From Persephonella sp. (GTDB lineage: Bacteria > Aquificota > Aquificia > Aquificales > Hydrogenothermaceae): a stretch of 64,000 nucleotides of DNA. This document shows, piece after piece, positions 18,856 to 27,843 of the stretch. A program made the translations under genes and the position numbers. Position 1 is the stretch's first letter, and each line of letters opens with the position of its first letter. The DNA is taken from positions 20,615 to 84,614 of the forward strand of contig NZ_JALVTW010000025.1 in the NCBI RefSeq assembly GCF_027023985.1. Reading direction: 5' to 3'. The notes beneath the pieces were generated by a model. It ran no database searches, had not been told where the DNA came from, and saw only the letters and a list, made by a program, of their open reading frames with translations.

Positions 18856-18907
18856 TTTATTTCAGTTATTCCCTTTTTTCTCAAGCATAAAATAAGGAAA
18901 AGAGGTA

Positions 18908-19696
18908 ATGACCATGAAGATATGCACTTTTAATGTGAACTCTATACGGACAAGAAAAGATCTGATAATCCGTTGGCTTATAGAAAAGGAAAAGGATATA
19001 GATATCCTATGTTTTCAGGAAATAAAGGTTGAAGATGACAAATTTCCCTATGAAGATTTTGAAAAGCTTGGATACAAGGCTGTAGTTTATGGTCAAAAAG
19101 GATATAACGGTGTTGCAACCCTTTCCAGAAAGGATTTTGTTGAAATTAAAAAAGGTCTTGGGGATGAATACTTTGACCAGCAAAAAAGAATTTTATCTAC
19201 AAAGATAGGAGATATCTGGGTCATAAATGTGTATGCTCCCCACGGAGATTTAAGAGGCGGAGATAAATACTATTACAAGCTTGACTGGTATAAAAGGTTC
19301 AGGCAGTTTTTGGATGAAAACTTTTCACCTGAAGATAAAATAATAGCCCTCGGAGATTTTAATGTTGCCATTGAAGATATAGATGTTTACGACCCGGAGC
19401 TACTTGCTGACACCATCGGCACAATGCCGGAAGAAAGGGAATCCTTCAAAAATATCCTTGATTTTGGTTTTGTTGATACTTTCAGATATCTGTATCCAGA
19501 CAAACAGCAGTTTACATGGTGGGATTATATCGGCGGTGCTATCTGGAAAAATGAAGGAATGAGAATAGATTACATTCTTGCCACAAAACCACTAATTCCA
19601 CATCTGAAAGATGTTTATGTTGATTTATGGCCAAGGAGAAGAAGGACACCAAAACCATCAGACCACGCACCTGTAATAGCAATATTTGAGGTTTAA
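18908..19696 (+). CDS. xth: Exodeoxyribonuclease III / AP endonuclease
   Basis: A 262-residue endonuclease/exonuclease/phosphatase-fold enzyme that cuts at abasic sites and trims 3' blocked ends in base-excision repair. All catalytic motifs are present: FNVNSIR near the N-terminus, CFQEIK (metal-binding Glu), INVYAPHGD, ALGDFNVA and the final SDHAPVIA. Length is normal. Two Met codons at 18908 and 18914 both suit the GAGG upstream; I kept the first. The next gene begins two bases after its stop codon. Confidence 0.95.
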   Translation: MTMKICTFNVNSIRTRKDLIIRWLIEKEKDIDILCFQEIKVEDDKFPYEDFEKLGYKAVVYGQKGYNGVATLSRKDFVEIKKGLGDEYFDQQKRILSTKIGDIWVINVYAPHGDLRGGDKYYYKLDWYKRFRQFLDENFSPEDKIIALGDFNVAIEDIDVYDPELLADTIGTMPEERESFKNILDFGFVDTFRYLYPDKQQFTWWDYIGGAIWKNEGMRIDYILATKPLIPHLKDVYVDLWPRRRRTPKPSDHAPVIAIFEV

Positions 19697-19697
19697 T

Positions 19698-20999
19698 ATG
19701 GATTTATTATTGGAAGGTTATAATCAGGACTTAAAAAGACTTGAGGAAGAAATAGATAAATATTATCAGGAATATCTGACCCTTAATCAGGTTTTTATTT
19801 CAGATAAGAAGGATTACGAGCAAATTCTGCTTAACTACGGCACAGAAGAGCTAAAATTTACCCTTGGCTTTCTTACAAGTATTTATAAAAATATCCAGCA
19901 AAAAAAATATGCGGTTATAGACAGTATTTTTGATACCATTGAGCATTCCGGAGAATTTGAACTATCAATATTTTACGGAAATCGTATTTTAGAAAAGTTC
20001 AAAGGTCAGGATGCAGATGAGTATTTAATTAGACTCTATACCCTAAAAAGAATGCTTAACGCCCTATTGATCCTTGATGACAGACTGGAATTTTTAAAAT
20101 ATCTAATTGAGTTCATAAAAACCTCAAAGGAGTTTTTCAGTTCATACAGTAAACTCCTCAAAGAAAACTACCGTAATGCAATGGATTTTTATCAATTTAT
20201 CTATGTTTATTATTTGAAATTCCATTCTGATGACGAACAAGCCCTTGGTTCACTTATAAAAAGCTACAATATAAAAAAACTGATGATAGAAAATCAGCTT
20301 TTACCTTATCCAAAAGAAAACAATATTTTACAAATTATAAATATAGTCGGCAGCTATCTGCAGATAGAGGATTCTTTCGTTGCACTCGTTATGGACATTG
20401 ATGATTATATAAAGGAATTTGTAAAGCAGATAAAGGATTTAAAAGAGTTTTCTAAAAAAAGCCCTTCTATTCTGGAATTATACATGCAGCAGCCATTTAA
20501 AAAATATATCAACCAGTTTTTAACAAATATATACATAATGGGTTTTGAGGAAGAATACCATCAGGTCAGCCAGATTTTTCCTGAGATTATAACAATAGAC
20601 CATAAGCTTATAGTTGAGATAAACGAAATCCTTATGAAAGACCCGTTCAAAGAGAAAAAACTTTTATCCCTCAAGGAAGAGATTGAAAGGGCATTTAATA
20701 ATCTGTCCTCTGAAAAAAAGGAAAGCGTGCTTTATGTTTATTACAATGCTTTAATTTCTGTATTTTATGAAAATCCTGAATTTTTGGAAAAAATAAAAAA
20801 AGAAATAGAAGAATACAAATCAAAACTAAGAAATGCTTACAGCCTTGATGTTCCATTGTTCAGGATTCTGGGAGTTCAAGGAGAAAAAGAAAAGGCAAAA
20901 CAGCTTGCAAATCAGGTAAGGGAACAGGCAGTTATCGCAGGTAAAAAATTTCTTGTCAATGCAATAGATGACTATATAAAAACAGAACTGGATGTATGA
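19698..20999 (+). CDS. Hypothetical helical protein
   Basis: A 433-residue protein I cannot assign. The chosen ATG at 19698 sits just after the xth stop; a TTG four codons earlier inside xth is a less likely start. The sequence is almost entirely predicted helix, rich in Lys, Glu, Leu and Tyr, with heptad-like stretches at about 10-35 and 320-400, no signal peptide and no membrane helix. It may be a helical-repeat or coiled-coil scaffold. It is the last gene before the TetR promoter at 21013, so it probably ends the transcript that carries xth. Confidence 0.78.
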   Translation: MDLLLEGYNQDLKRLEEEIDKYYQEYLTLNQVFISDKKDYEQILLNYGTEELKFTLGFLTSIYKNIQQKKYAVIDSIFDTIEHSGEFELSIFYGNRILEKFKGQDADEYLIRLYTLKRMLNALLILDDRLEFLKYLIEFIKTSKEFFSSYSKLLKENYRNAMDFYQFIYVYYLKFHSDDEQALGSLIKSYNIKKLMIENQLLPYPKENNILQIINIVGSYLQIEDSFVALVMDIDDYIKEFVKQIKDLKEFSKKSPSILELYMQQPFKKYINQFLTNIYIMGFEEEYHQVSQIFPEIITIDHKLIVEINEILMKDPFKEKKLLSLKEEIERAFNNLSSEKKESVLYVYYNALISVFYENPEFLEKIKKEIEEYKSKLRNAYSLDVPLFRILGVQGEKEKAKQLANQVREQAVIAGKKFLVNAIDDYIKTELDV

Positions 21000-21012
21000 A
21001 CAAGCTTTCCAA

Positions 21013-21062
21013 TTGACACCTTAAATCTTTTTATTTAAATTAAATGACTGATGAGTCAGTCA
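21013..21062 (+). promoter_or_regulatory. tetR promoter and palindromic operator
   Basis: A perfect TTGACA (21013-21018) is followed after 17 bp by TAAATT (21036-21041). Directly downstream, at 21045-21062, lies TGACTGA-TGAG-TCAGTCA, a perfect 7-bp inverted repeat with a 4-bp spacer. Such TGACTNA-type palindromes are common operators of TetR-family repressors. It covers the predicted transcription start and the tetR start codon at 21051, so binding would block the whole efflux operon (inferred autoregulation). Confidence 0.7.
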
Positions 21063-21596
21063 ACAAAAGAAAAGCTTATAAACTCGGCAATACAGATATT
21101 TTCCCAGAAGGGATTTTATAACACCAAAATATCCGATATAGTCCAGAATGCCGGACTGGCACAGGGCACATTTTATATATACTTCAAAAGCAAAGAAGAT
21201 ATTTTTATGCATATAGTCCTGATGATAGTTGACCAGATAAACCAGACCATTGAGAAATATTCCTCGCACAAAGATATTCCGGAAAAGGTTATGAAACTCT
21301 TTGCAAGGGAGATTTTTGCCCTTCTTTACCAGTATAAACAGATAGCTTATATATTTTTCTTCCAAATAATATGTGTAAATGAAGAATTTCAGAAGATATA
21401 CTTTGAGACATCAAGGAAAATCTTTGAGTTTTATAAAAAGAACCTTCAAGAGTTTCCGGATAATGAAATTAGAGCAGATATCCTTATTGGTTATGGTAAA
21501 AGACTAACAGAGGTTGAACTTCTAATAAACAATCTTAGCTATGAAGAAATCATACAAAAATTTGATAAGGCAATAGAAATAATAACAGGAGCCTGA
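21051..21596 (+). CDS. TetR family transcriptional repressor
   Basis: A 181-residue regulator. Residues about 4-50 form the TetR helix-turn-helix (LINSAIQIFSQKGFYNTKIS, then GLAQGTFYIYFKSKEDIF), and the rest is an all-helical ligand-binding domain specific to each member. It is the first gene of an efflux operon, and an inverted repeat overlaps its start codon, so it most likely represses itself and the pump genes until a toxic ligand binds. There is no Shine-Dalgarno sequence before the ATG, and the mRNA would have a leader of only a few bases. It ends one base before the next gene. Confidence 0.93.
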   Translation: MSQSTKEKLINSAIQIFSQKGFYNTKISDIVQNAGLAQGTFYIYFKSKEDIFMHIVLMIVDQINQTIEKYSSHKDIPEKVMKLFAREIFALLYQYKQIAYIFFFQIICVNEEFQKIYFETSRKIFEFYKKNLQEFPDNEIRADILIGYGKRLTEVELLINNLSYEEIIQKFDKAIEIITGA

Positions 21597-21597
21597 T

Positions 21598-22878
21598 ATG
21601 AAAAGGTTATTATTTGCACTTATTCCTATGCTTGCTTACGGGCTAACTATAGATGAAGCAGTAGAAAAAGCAATAAAACAGAACCTTGAGATAAAACAGC
21701 AAAGGGTAGAGCTAAAAAAAGCAAAAATCCAGTTAAAAGAGGATTACAACCTGTGGGCACCTGAATTTTTTCTGAATTTTTCTTACACAACCTATAAAGA
21801 TACTCCTTATACAAAAATTCCTTACGGAGTTTTACCTTTCCCCCTGTCATTTAAACAGGTAGACAAAGATTTTAAAAACTTCTCTGCAGGGATAAACTTC
21901 CCTATTTTTACAGGATTTGCACGGCCTAACAAGATTTCTATCTCAAAGCTTGAGATTAAATCTAACAGAGAGTTATTAAAAGAAACCATTAATCAGATAA
22001 CCGCTAAGACAAAAACAGCTTATCTTGATGCCCTTATGGCACAGGCAATTGTTGAAGTTTATAAAAAACAGCTCGAAGCTGTGAAAAAGCACCTATACCG
22101 TGTAAAAGAGTTCTATAAAGAAGGTCTGGTAACAAAGGTTGATATTCTTCAAACACAGGTGAAACTGTCAGAGATAAAAAGGAACCTGAGAAAAGCAGAA
22201 GGAGACCTGAAAATAGCAAAAGCAAGACTGAAAAAGATTTTAAATGAAAATATAAATGATGATATAGAGCTGCAGCCGGTAAAAATAAAAATACCAGAAA
22301 ATTTAAACCTTCAAGCTTTATACAACTTAGCCTTGAGAAACAGAAATATAATCAGGTCTGTTAGATTAAAAGAAAAAGAAATGGAAAAACTTGAGAAAAT
22401 TAGACTATCCTCATTTTTTCCTAAAGTGGCAGCACAAGCTTATTATTTTTACACAGACCAGTATCCATATTTAGACCCAAAGGATAATTATGCATTATCA
22501 ATAGGTCTTCAATGGAAATTTCAAGGTATAAAGCCTTATTACTCAGCACTGAAAACAAAACTTGAGGCAAAAAAGGTAAGACTTCAGTTAAAACAGCTAA
22601 AAAACAATATAAAACTTGAGGTAAAAGCTACTTATGAAAACTTCCAGACAGCAAAAGAAAATCTAAAGGTGGCAGAAGACACCCTTGCAGAAGCAGAGGA
22701 ATATTACAGAATGGTGGTTGAGCAGTTTAAAAATCAGCTTGCTTCCACAACCGATGTTCTGGATGCTGAAAGTATGCTTACATCTGCCAGAAAAGGCAGA
22801 GAAATCTCTTACTACCAATTTATAAAAGCATTTGTTGAACTGGAAAAGGCTGTAGGGGGAAGGATAAATGCGCAATAA
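21598..22878 (+). CDS. TolC-family outer membrane efflux protein
   Basis: A 426-residue outer membrane channel protein. A signal peptide (about 1-15) is followed by long amphipathic helices in two repeats (for example around LTIDEAVEKAIKQNLEIKQQ and YNLALRNRNIIRSVRLKE) and beta strands with aromatic residues such as FLNFSYTTYKD, the pattern of TolC trimers. It would form the exit duct for the MFS pump and/or the ABC protein in the same operon. Its 3' end overlaps the first adaptor gene by 11 bp. Confidence 0.93.
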   Translation: MKRLLFALIPMLAYGLTIDEAVEKAIKQNLEIKQQRVELKKAKIQLKEDYNLWAPEFFLNFSYTTYKDTPYTKIPYGVLPFPLSFKQVDKDFKNFSAGINFPIFTGFARPNKISISKLEIKSNRELLKETINQITAKTKTAYLDALMAQAIVEVYKKQLEAVKKHLYRVKEFYKEGLVTKVDILQTQVKLSEIKRNLRKAEGDLKIAKARLKKILNENINDDIELQPVKIKIPENLNLQALYNLALRNRNIIRSVRLKEKEMEKLEKIRLSSFFPKVAAQAYYFYTDQYPYLDPKDNYALSIGLQWKFQGIKPYYSALKTKLEAKKVRLQLKQLKNNIKLEVKATYENFQTAKENLKVAEDTLAEAEEYYRMVVEQFKNQLASTTDVLDAESMLTSARKGREISYYQFIKAFVELEKAVGGRINAQ

Positions 22879-23995
22879 GATAGGATTAATCATAATTGTT
22901 GCTTTGATTGTGGTTTTTGCCTTTGTGGCATTTAAATGGATAAAACACAGGATTGATTATGCCGTTACAGATGCAGTTTTTGTTGAGAGTGACCAGATGG
23001 CTAATCTCTCTTTTTACAGGGCACAGGGAAAAATTATAAAACTGTATAAAAATGAAGGGGATACTGTTAAAAAAGGAGAGGTTATTGCCGAGATAGACCC
23101 TACAGACTATATAACAAAGCTAAAACAGGTAAAACATCAGATACAAGCCCTTCAGGCAAAAAAAGCGTCCCTTGAGGAAAAACTGAAAAAAACCACACAA
23201 AAAGTTTCAATAAAAGAAAAAACAGCTTATTTAACAAAAGAGCAGGTAAAAACTTCAATAAAAGCCCTTGAACATCAGCTAAAACAGATAAAAGCAAAAA
23301 TTCAGCTTGTTAAAAGAGACGTTGAAAGATTTGAAAGACTGGCAAAAAAAGAGTTAATCCCCCATAGAAAATATGAAGAAGCCCAGACACAGCTTAAGAT
23401 ATTAATCCAGCAGAAAAAAGCCACTCTTCAGCAGATAGAGAGTCTGAAACTTAATCTTAAAAAAGCACAGGAAAGTATAAAACTGGCAGAGGCGGAAAAG
23501 CTAAGTATTCCTGAAATAAAGAAAAATATAGAAAGTCTACAAAATAAAATTCTGGCATTACAGCAGCAGAAGAAGGATTTAGAAAATTTAATCTCATATA
23601 CAAAGTTAATTTCACCATACAACGGAAAAATAGCCAAAAAGTTTGTTAGCGAAGGAGAAGTAGTTCCTGCAGGGAAACCGATTTATGCTATTGTTCCGGA
23701 CAACACCCTTTATATCCTTGTTTTACTTGAAGAAACAAAACTGAAAGGTGTAAAAATAGGCAGCAAAGCAATAATACATATTGATGCTTATCCGGACAAG
23801 GAATACAAAGGAGAAGTCTTTGAGATAAATCCTGCAACGGCAGCAAAATTTGCTTTAGTTCCAAGGGATGTAACTGCCGGAGAGTTTACAAAAGTAGCCC
23901 AGAGGATACCTGTAAAAATAAAAATTACAGAAGGGGATTTATCTGTCCTGAAAGTTGGTCTTGGCGGAAAAGTAGAAATAAAAAGGGAAAAATAA
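22868..23995 (+). CDS. HlyD/EmrA-family membrane fusion protein (first copy)
   Basis: A 375-residue periplasmic adaptor with one N-terminal membrane helix (about 5-24), a split biotinyl-lipoyl domain (GKIIKLYKNEGDTVKKGEVI and the later YNGKIAKKFVSEGEVVPAGK), a long coiled-coil hairpin between them (about 75-240) and a beta-barrel domain at the C-terminus. This is the EmrA layout. It should bridge the inner-membrane transporter and the TolC-like channel. It is followed one base later by the MFS transporter, its likely partner. Confidence 0.92.
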   Translation: MRNKIGLIIIVALIVVFAFVAFKWIKHRIDYAVTDAVFVESDQMANLSFYRAQGKIIKLYKNEGDTVKKGEVIAEIDPTDYITKLKQVKHQIQALQAKKASLEEKLKKTTQKVSIKEKTAYLTKEQVKTSIKALEHQLKQIKAKIQLVKRDVERFERLAKKELIPHRKYEEAQTQLKILIQQKKATLQQIESLKLNLKKAQESIKLAEAEKLSIPEIKKNIESLQNKILALQQQKKDLENLISYTKLISPYNGKIAKKFVSEGEVVPAGKPIYAIVPDNTLYILVLLEETKLKGVKIGSKAIIHIDAYPDKEYKGEVFEINPATAAKFALVPRDVTAGEFTKVAQRIPVKIKITEGDLSVLKVGLGGKVEIKREK

Positions 23996-23996
23996 A

Positions 23997-25553
23997 TTGA
24001 ACACAGATACACCTATTTATCAGCAGATATCAGTCTGGGAAAGAACGCTTATAACGATAATAGTAATGCTTGGGGCTTTTATGGCTATTCTGGATACAAC
24101 CATTGTTGATATTATTGTTCCAAAAATCACAGCCCCTTTAAAAACTGACCTTTACGGTGCCCAATGGGTTATCACAGCATATATGATAGCCTCTGCCACT
24201 ATGCTGATACTGGCTGAATGGCTAGACAAAAATTTTGGTCTGAGAAAAATCTATATATTCGGGGTTTTCCTGTTTGCTATTTCTTCTTTTGCCTGTGGTA
24301 TATCAGACAGTCTTGAAACTATGGTGGCTGCAAGGGTTTTTCAAGGGATGGGAGAAGCCTTTATTATGGCAACGGCACAGGCAATTTTATTCTCCGTTTA
24401 TCCTCCTGAGAAAAAAGGTCTGGCAATGGGGATTTTCGGGCTTGGTGTTAGTTTTGCCCCTTCTATAGGTCCTACCCTTGGTGGATATATCACAGAATAT
24501 CTAAACTGGCGATGGGTATTTTTTATAAATATTCCTGTTGGAATTTTGACTGTTCTTCTGGCGCTATTTTATCTTCCTGAAACAAGTTTAATCAGGGAAA
24601 AAACAAGACTTAATTTTATTTCCTTTGGCCTCTTATCACTTTTTACCATTACAACGCTGATAATACTTTCAAAAGGACAGCAGCTTGGCTGGTTCATGTC
24701 TGATTTTATTGTCTATATGGTAATAATTGCCGTTTTTTCTCTGCTGTTTTATATCCTGTCTGAAATGGTTTCAAAACAGCCTTTAATTGATTTTTCAATA
24801 TTTAAAATAAAGGAATATTTTGTAGGATTTTCTATATTCTTTTTACTCCTTGGTTTTTCAATGTATCAGGTTTTTTATCTACTGCCCCTTTATTTTGAGT
24901 TTTTAAAAGGGTTATCTACTTTTGATGCAGGTTTACATATTCTTGCATTTGCGGTTTTTATTGCACTCTTTTCACCTATAGCAGGGATACTGTCAGACAA
25001 AATAGGAGAGAAAAAGGTCTTATATATGGCAATTGTTATTTATTTGATAGCATCATTATACTTCCTGCCACGGCTTGATTATTTCACACCGAATATAAAA
25101 GCTGCCATTATGACAATTCCTCTGGGGATATCACTGGGGATGTTTTTTGCACCGGTTACTACACTTGCATTAAGAAATCTTGGGGAAAAAACATCATTGG
25201 GAACCGGACTACTGCATTACTCCAGATTTATAGGTGGTTCTTTTGGAACGGCTATAGCAACAAATGACCTGTATAAATATGGTTATCAGCATTTTGAGGG
25301 TATCAATAATCAGCAGAACATATCCTATGTGGAAATGTTTATAACAAAGCTTAGTCATATATTCTCCCAGTTTACATATCCGGAAAAGGCAAAAAAGCTT
25401 GCAATGGCACTAATTTATAAAGTCCAGTATCTTTATAGTATGAACTGGTCTTTCCACGATACATTTTTGGTTGCAGGATTATGGGGGTTATTTGGGGCTT
25501 TACCTGCCTTAATTCTGGTTTATTTTGATATCTTTAGAAGGAGAAAAGCATGA
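23997..25553 (+). CDS. DHA2-family drug MFS transporter (EmrB/QacA type)
   Basis: A 518-residue transporter with about 14 membrane helices, the DHA2 drug/proton antiporter layout. The family motif D1 region is visible as LDTTIVDIIVPKI, and motif C as GLGVSFAPSIGPTLGG in helix 5. The start codon is TTG one base after the adaptor stop; no ATG fits the conserved N-terminus better. It would export hydrophobic or amphipathic compounds together with the adaptor and TolC-like protein. It overlaps the second adaptor by 4 bp (ATGA). Confidence 0.93.
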   Translation: MNTDTPIYQQISVWERTLITIIVMLGAFMAILDTTIVDIIVPKITAPLKTDLYGAQWVITAYMIASATMLILAEWLDKNFGLRKIYIFGVFLFAISSFACGISDSLETMVAARVFQGMGEAFIMATAQAILFSVYPPEKKGLAMGIFGLGVSFAPSIGPTLGGYITEYLNWRWVFFINIPVGILTVLLALFYLPETSLIREKTRLNFISFGLLSLFTITTLIILSKGQQLGWFMSDFIVYMVIIAVFSLLFYILSEMVSKQPLIDFSIFKIKEYFVGFSIFFLLLGFSMYQVFYLLPLYFEFLKGLSTFDAGLHILAFAVFIALFSPIAGILSDKIGEKKVLYMAIVIYLIASLYFLPRLDYFTPNIKAAIMTIPLGISLGMFFAPVTTLALRNLGEKTSLGTGLLHYSRFIGGSFGTAIATNDLYKYGYQHFEGINNQQNISYVEMFITKLSHIFSQFTYPEKAKKLAMALIYKVQYLYSMNWSFHDTFLVAGLWGLFGALPALILVYFDIFRRRKA

Positions 25554-26707
25554 ATGCCATAAAAAAATACTGGTTGGGATTTGTTGTCCTGTTTCTTGTT
25601 GTGGTAGCTGCTTATTTTATTTATTTGAAGCTAAACCCAAAAAAACTACCCCCAAATCTTGTTATGGGAACAGGAAGAATAGATGGGGATTTAATCAATA
25701 TAAACACAAAATACCCCGGAAGGATAAAACTCCTTGCTGTAGATGAAGGGGACAGGATAACAAAAGGTCAGCTTATAGCAAAATTACAAAGTAAGGAATA
25801 CGAAGCACAGCTAAAAGCAATAGAAGCAGAGATTAAAGCAAAACAAAAGGAAATAGAAGCCCAGAAAGTTCAGCTTCAAATTATAAAAGAAACCTTGCCT
25901 GAGAATGTCCAGAAAGCCTATGCAAATCTAAAATCCAGTAGATTTATGCTTGAGGAATTAAACCAGCAGATAAACTCTATGAAAAAGATTGTCCAGCAAG
26001 ATGAAAGGGATTTTAAAAGGTTTAAATCTTTGACAGAAAAATCACTTTTTCCAAAGGAAAAATTTGAAAAAATAAAACTTAAGCTGGAAACAGATAAAGA
26101 CAAACTAAAAGCCCTATTAAAAAAGAAAAACCAGCTAATCCAGCAGATAAACGCTGCAGAAAGTTCGTTAAAACAGGCAAAATCCACACTAAAAAAAGTT
26201 CAGGCAGTTGAAAAATCAATAGTAGCCCTGCAGGAAAGCATTAAAGCCTTAAACGCGAAAAAGCAGCAGATACAGGCTGTCCTTGATGAACTGAACATAT
26301 ATTCTCCAATTAATGGTTATGTGGTTGATAAAGTAGCCAATGTAGGCGAGGTGCTTGGGGCAGGAATGACCGTTATAACAGCAATAAATCCGGATGATTT
26401 ATATCTGAAAATGTTTGTTGATACAATTTACACAGGAAAAATAAAAGTGGGAGACAAAGCAGAGATATTCCTTGACGCTTATCCGGACAAACCAATTCCT
26501 GCAATTGTTGTAAAAATTGCCAAAAAGGCAGAGTTTACACCAAAAGAGGTTGCAGTCAGAGAAGATAGAATTCAAAGGGTTTATGCAGTTCATATAAAAC
26601 CTGTTGAACCTAATCCATTGCTTAAGCTGGGACTTCCAGCAATTGGAGTTATTTCCCTTGATGGAAAAGGTTTACCAAAAAGTCTAAAGGAGCTTCCGGA
26701 GCTTTGA
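25550..26707 (+). CDS. HlyD/EmrA-family membrane fusion protein (second copy)
   Basis: A 385-residue adaptor with an N-terminal helix (about 8-26), lipoyl half-motifs (GRIKLLAVDEGDRITKGQL and NGYVVDKVANVGEVLGAG), a coiled-coil hairpin (about 70-240) and a barrel domain. It is a different sequence from the first copy, not a recent duplicate. In other bacteria this YhiI-like type pairs with a double-ATPase ABC protein, and one lies two genes downstream, so it may serve that pump rather than the MFS protein. Confidence 0.9.
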   Translation: MNAIKKYWLGFVVLFLVVVAAYFIYLKLNPKKLPPNLVMGTGRIDGDLININTKYPGRIKLLAVDEGDRITKGQLIAKLQSKEYEAQLKAIEAEIKAKQKEIEAQKVQLQIIKETLPENVQKAYANLKSSRFMLEELNQQINSMKKIVQQDERDFKRFKSLTEKSLFPKEKFEKIKLKLETDKDKLKALLKKKNQLIQQINAAESSLKQAKSTLKKVQAVEKSIVALQESIKALNAKKQQIQAVLDELNIYSPINGYVVDKVANVGEVLGAGMTVITAINPDDLYLKMFVDTIYTGKIKVGDKAEIFLDAYPDKPIPAIVVKIAKKAEFTPKEVAVREDRIQRVYAVHIKPVEPNPLLKLGLPAIGVISLDGKGLPKSLKELPEL

Positions 26708-26718
26708 GGGAAGTTTAG

Positions 26719-27843
26719 ATGATGTATCAAAAAGTTATTTTGTATGTGGCTTTAATAGTTTTAACGATAGCAGGCTTTTTTGTTCTGAAAAAATTAACCC
26801 CCCGTGTATTGAAAAAATTACAGAAGAAATTCTCAATTAGAGAAAGGGATGTAGTTATCTTAGGAGATATTTTTATCAAAACAGTAGGCATTTTAGTATT
26901 TATTATTCTGTTTAATCTAATAGCCCATTTTCCGTATTTGGATAAGTATTTTGAAAAGTATGTTATCTCCTTGCTTAAAACCAGTATTATAGAAACAGAA
27001 TCTATCAAACTAAGTATTTACTCAATAATCAGAGGAATAATAATCTTTTATTCCCTTCTTTTAATCACAAAATTTTTCCGGAAAATTTTGGAGATTTATT
27101 TTTATTACAAAGCCAAAGGTGAAGAAGTTGCCACAACAATTGATATTCTGGTTTACCATTTTGCACTGGTCATTATTGTCCTGATTACATTATCTGCAAT
27201 GGGAATAACTTGGAAACTGCTTATCCCAATTGCCGGAGCACTGGGAATAGGCATTGGTTTTGGTATTCAGGATATCGTAAATAACTTTATCAGCGGTTTT
27301 ATTCTTCTTCTGGGAAAAACAATAAAAAGAGGCGACTGGATTTCTATTGGGGACCAGTTTGGCAAAATTATAGATATTGGGGTTAGAACCTCAGTTCTTA
27401 GAACTCTTGATAACATTGATATTATTATCCCTAACTCTCATCTGGTTTCAAACAAACTGATTAACTGGTCTCACACTGACCCCGTTGTTCGTATTCATAT
27501 TCCTGTAGGAGTATCTTATAACTCGGATGTTGAGAAGGTAAAGATGACCCTCTTGGAAGTTGCAGAAAAAGCACCATTTGTCCTTAAAAACCGCCCCCGT
27601 GAAGCAAGATTTGTTGAATTTGGAGATAGCTCCCTTAATTTTGAGCTCCTTGTCTGGATAAATGTAAAAAGAACTCCAATACCCCTTGCAAAGAGTGAAC
27701 TTAACTACCGTATCTGGTATGCATTCAAAGAAAAAGGCATAGAAATTCCATATCCCCAAAGAGACATCTGGTTCAAAAATAAACTGATAATCCAAAAAGA
27801 AAAAGATGAAAAAGACACTACAAGTAAAAAATCTGACAGTTAG
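26719..27843 (+). CDS. MscS-family mechanosensitive channel
   Basis: A 374-residue small-conductance mechanosensitive channel. About four membrane helices occupy residues 1-185. The pore helix and beta-domain signature are clear: AGALGIGIGFGIQDIVNNF, then GKTIKRGDWISIGD and IIPNSHLVSNKLINWS. It releases solutes on hypo-osmotic shock. It has a GAGG upstream and either of two adjacent ATG codons may start it. It sits between the second adaptor and the ABC protein, an unusual place for this family, and overlaps the ABC gene by 38 bp. Confidence 0.93.
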   Translation: MMYQKVILYVALIVLTIAGFFVLKKLTPRVLKKLQKKFSIRERDVVILGDIFIKTVGILVFIILFNLIAHFPYLDKYFEKYVISLLKTSIIETESIKLSIYSIIRGIIIFYSLLLITKFFRKILEIYFYYKAKGEEVATTIDILVYHFALVIIVLITLSAMGITWKLLIPIAGALGIGIGFGIQDIVNNFISGFILLLGKTIKRGDWISIGDQFGKIIDIGVRTSVLRTLDNIDIIIPNSHLVSNKLINWSHTDPVVRIHIPVGVSYNSDVEKVKMTLLEVAEKAPFVLKNRPREARFVEFGDSSLNFELLVWINVKRTPIPLAKSELNYRIWYAFKEKGIEIPYPQRDIWFKNKLIIQKEKDEKDTTSKKSDS

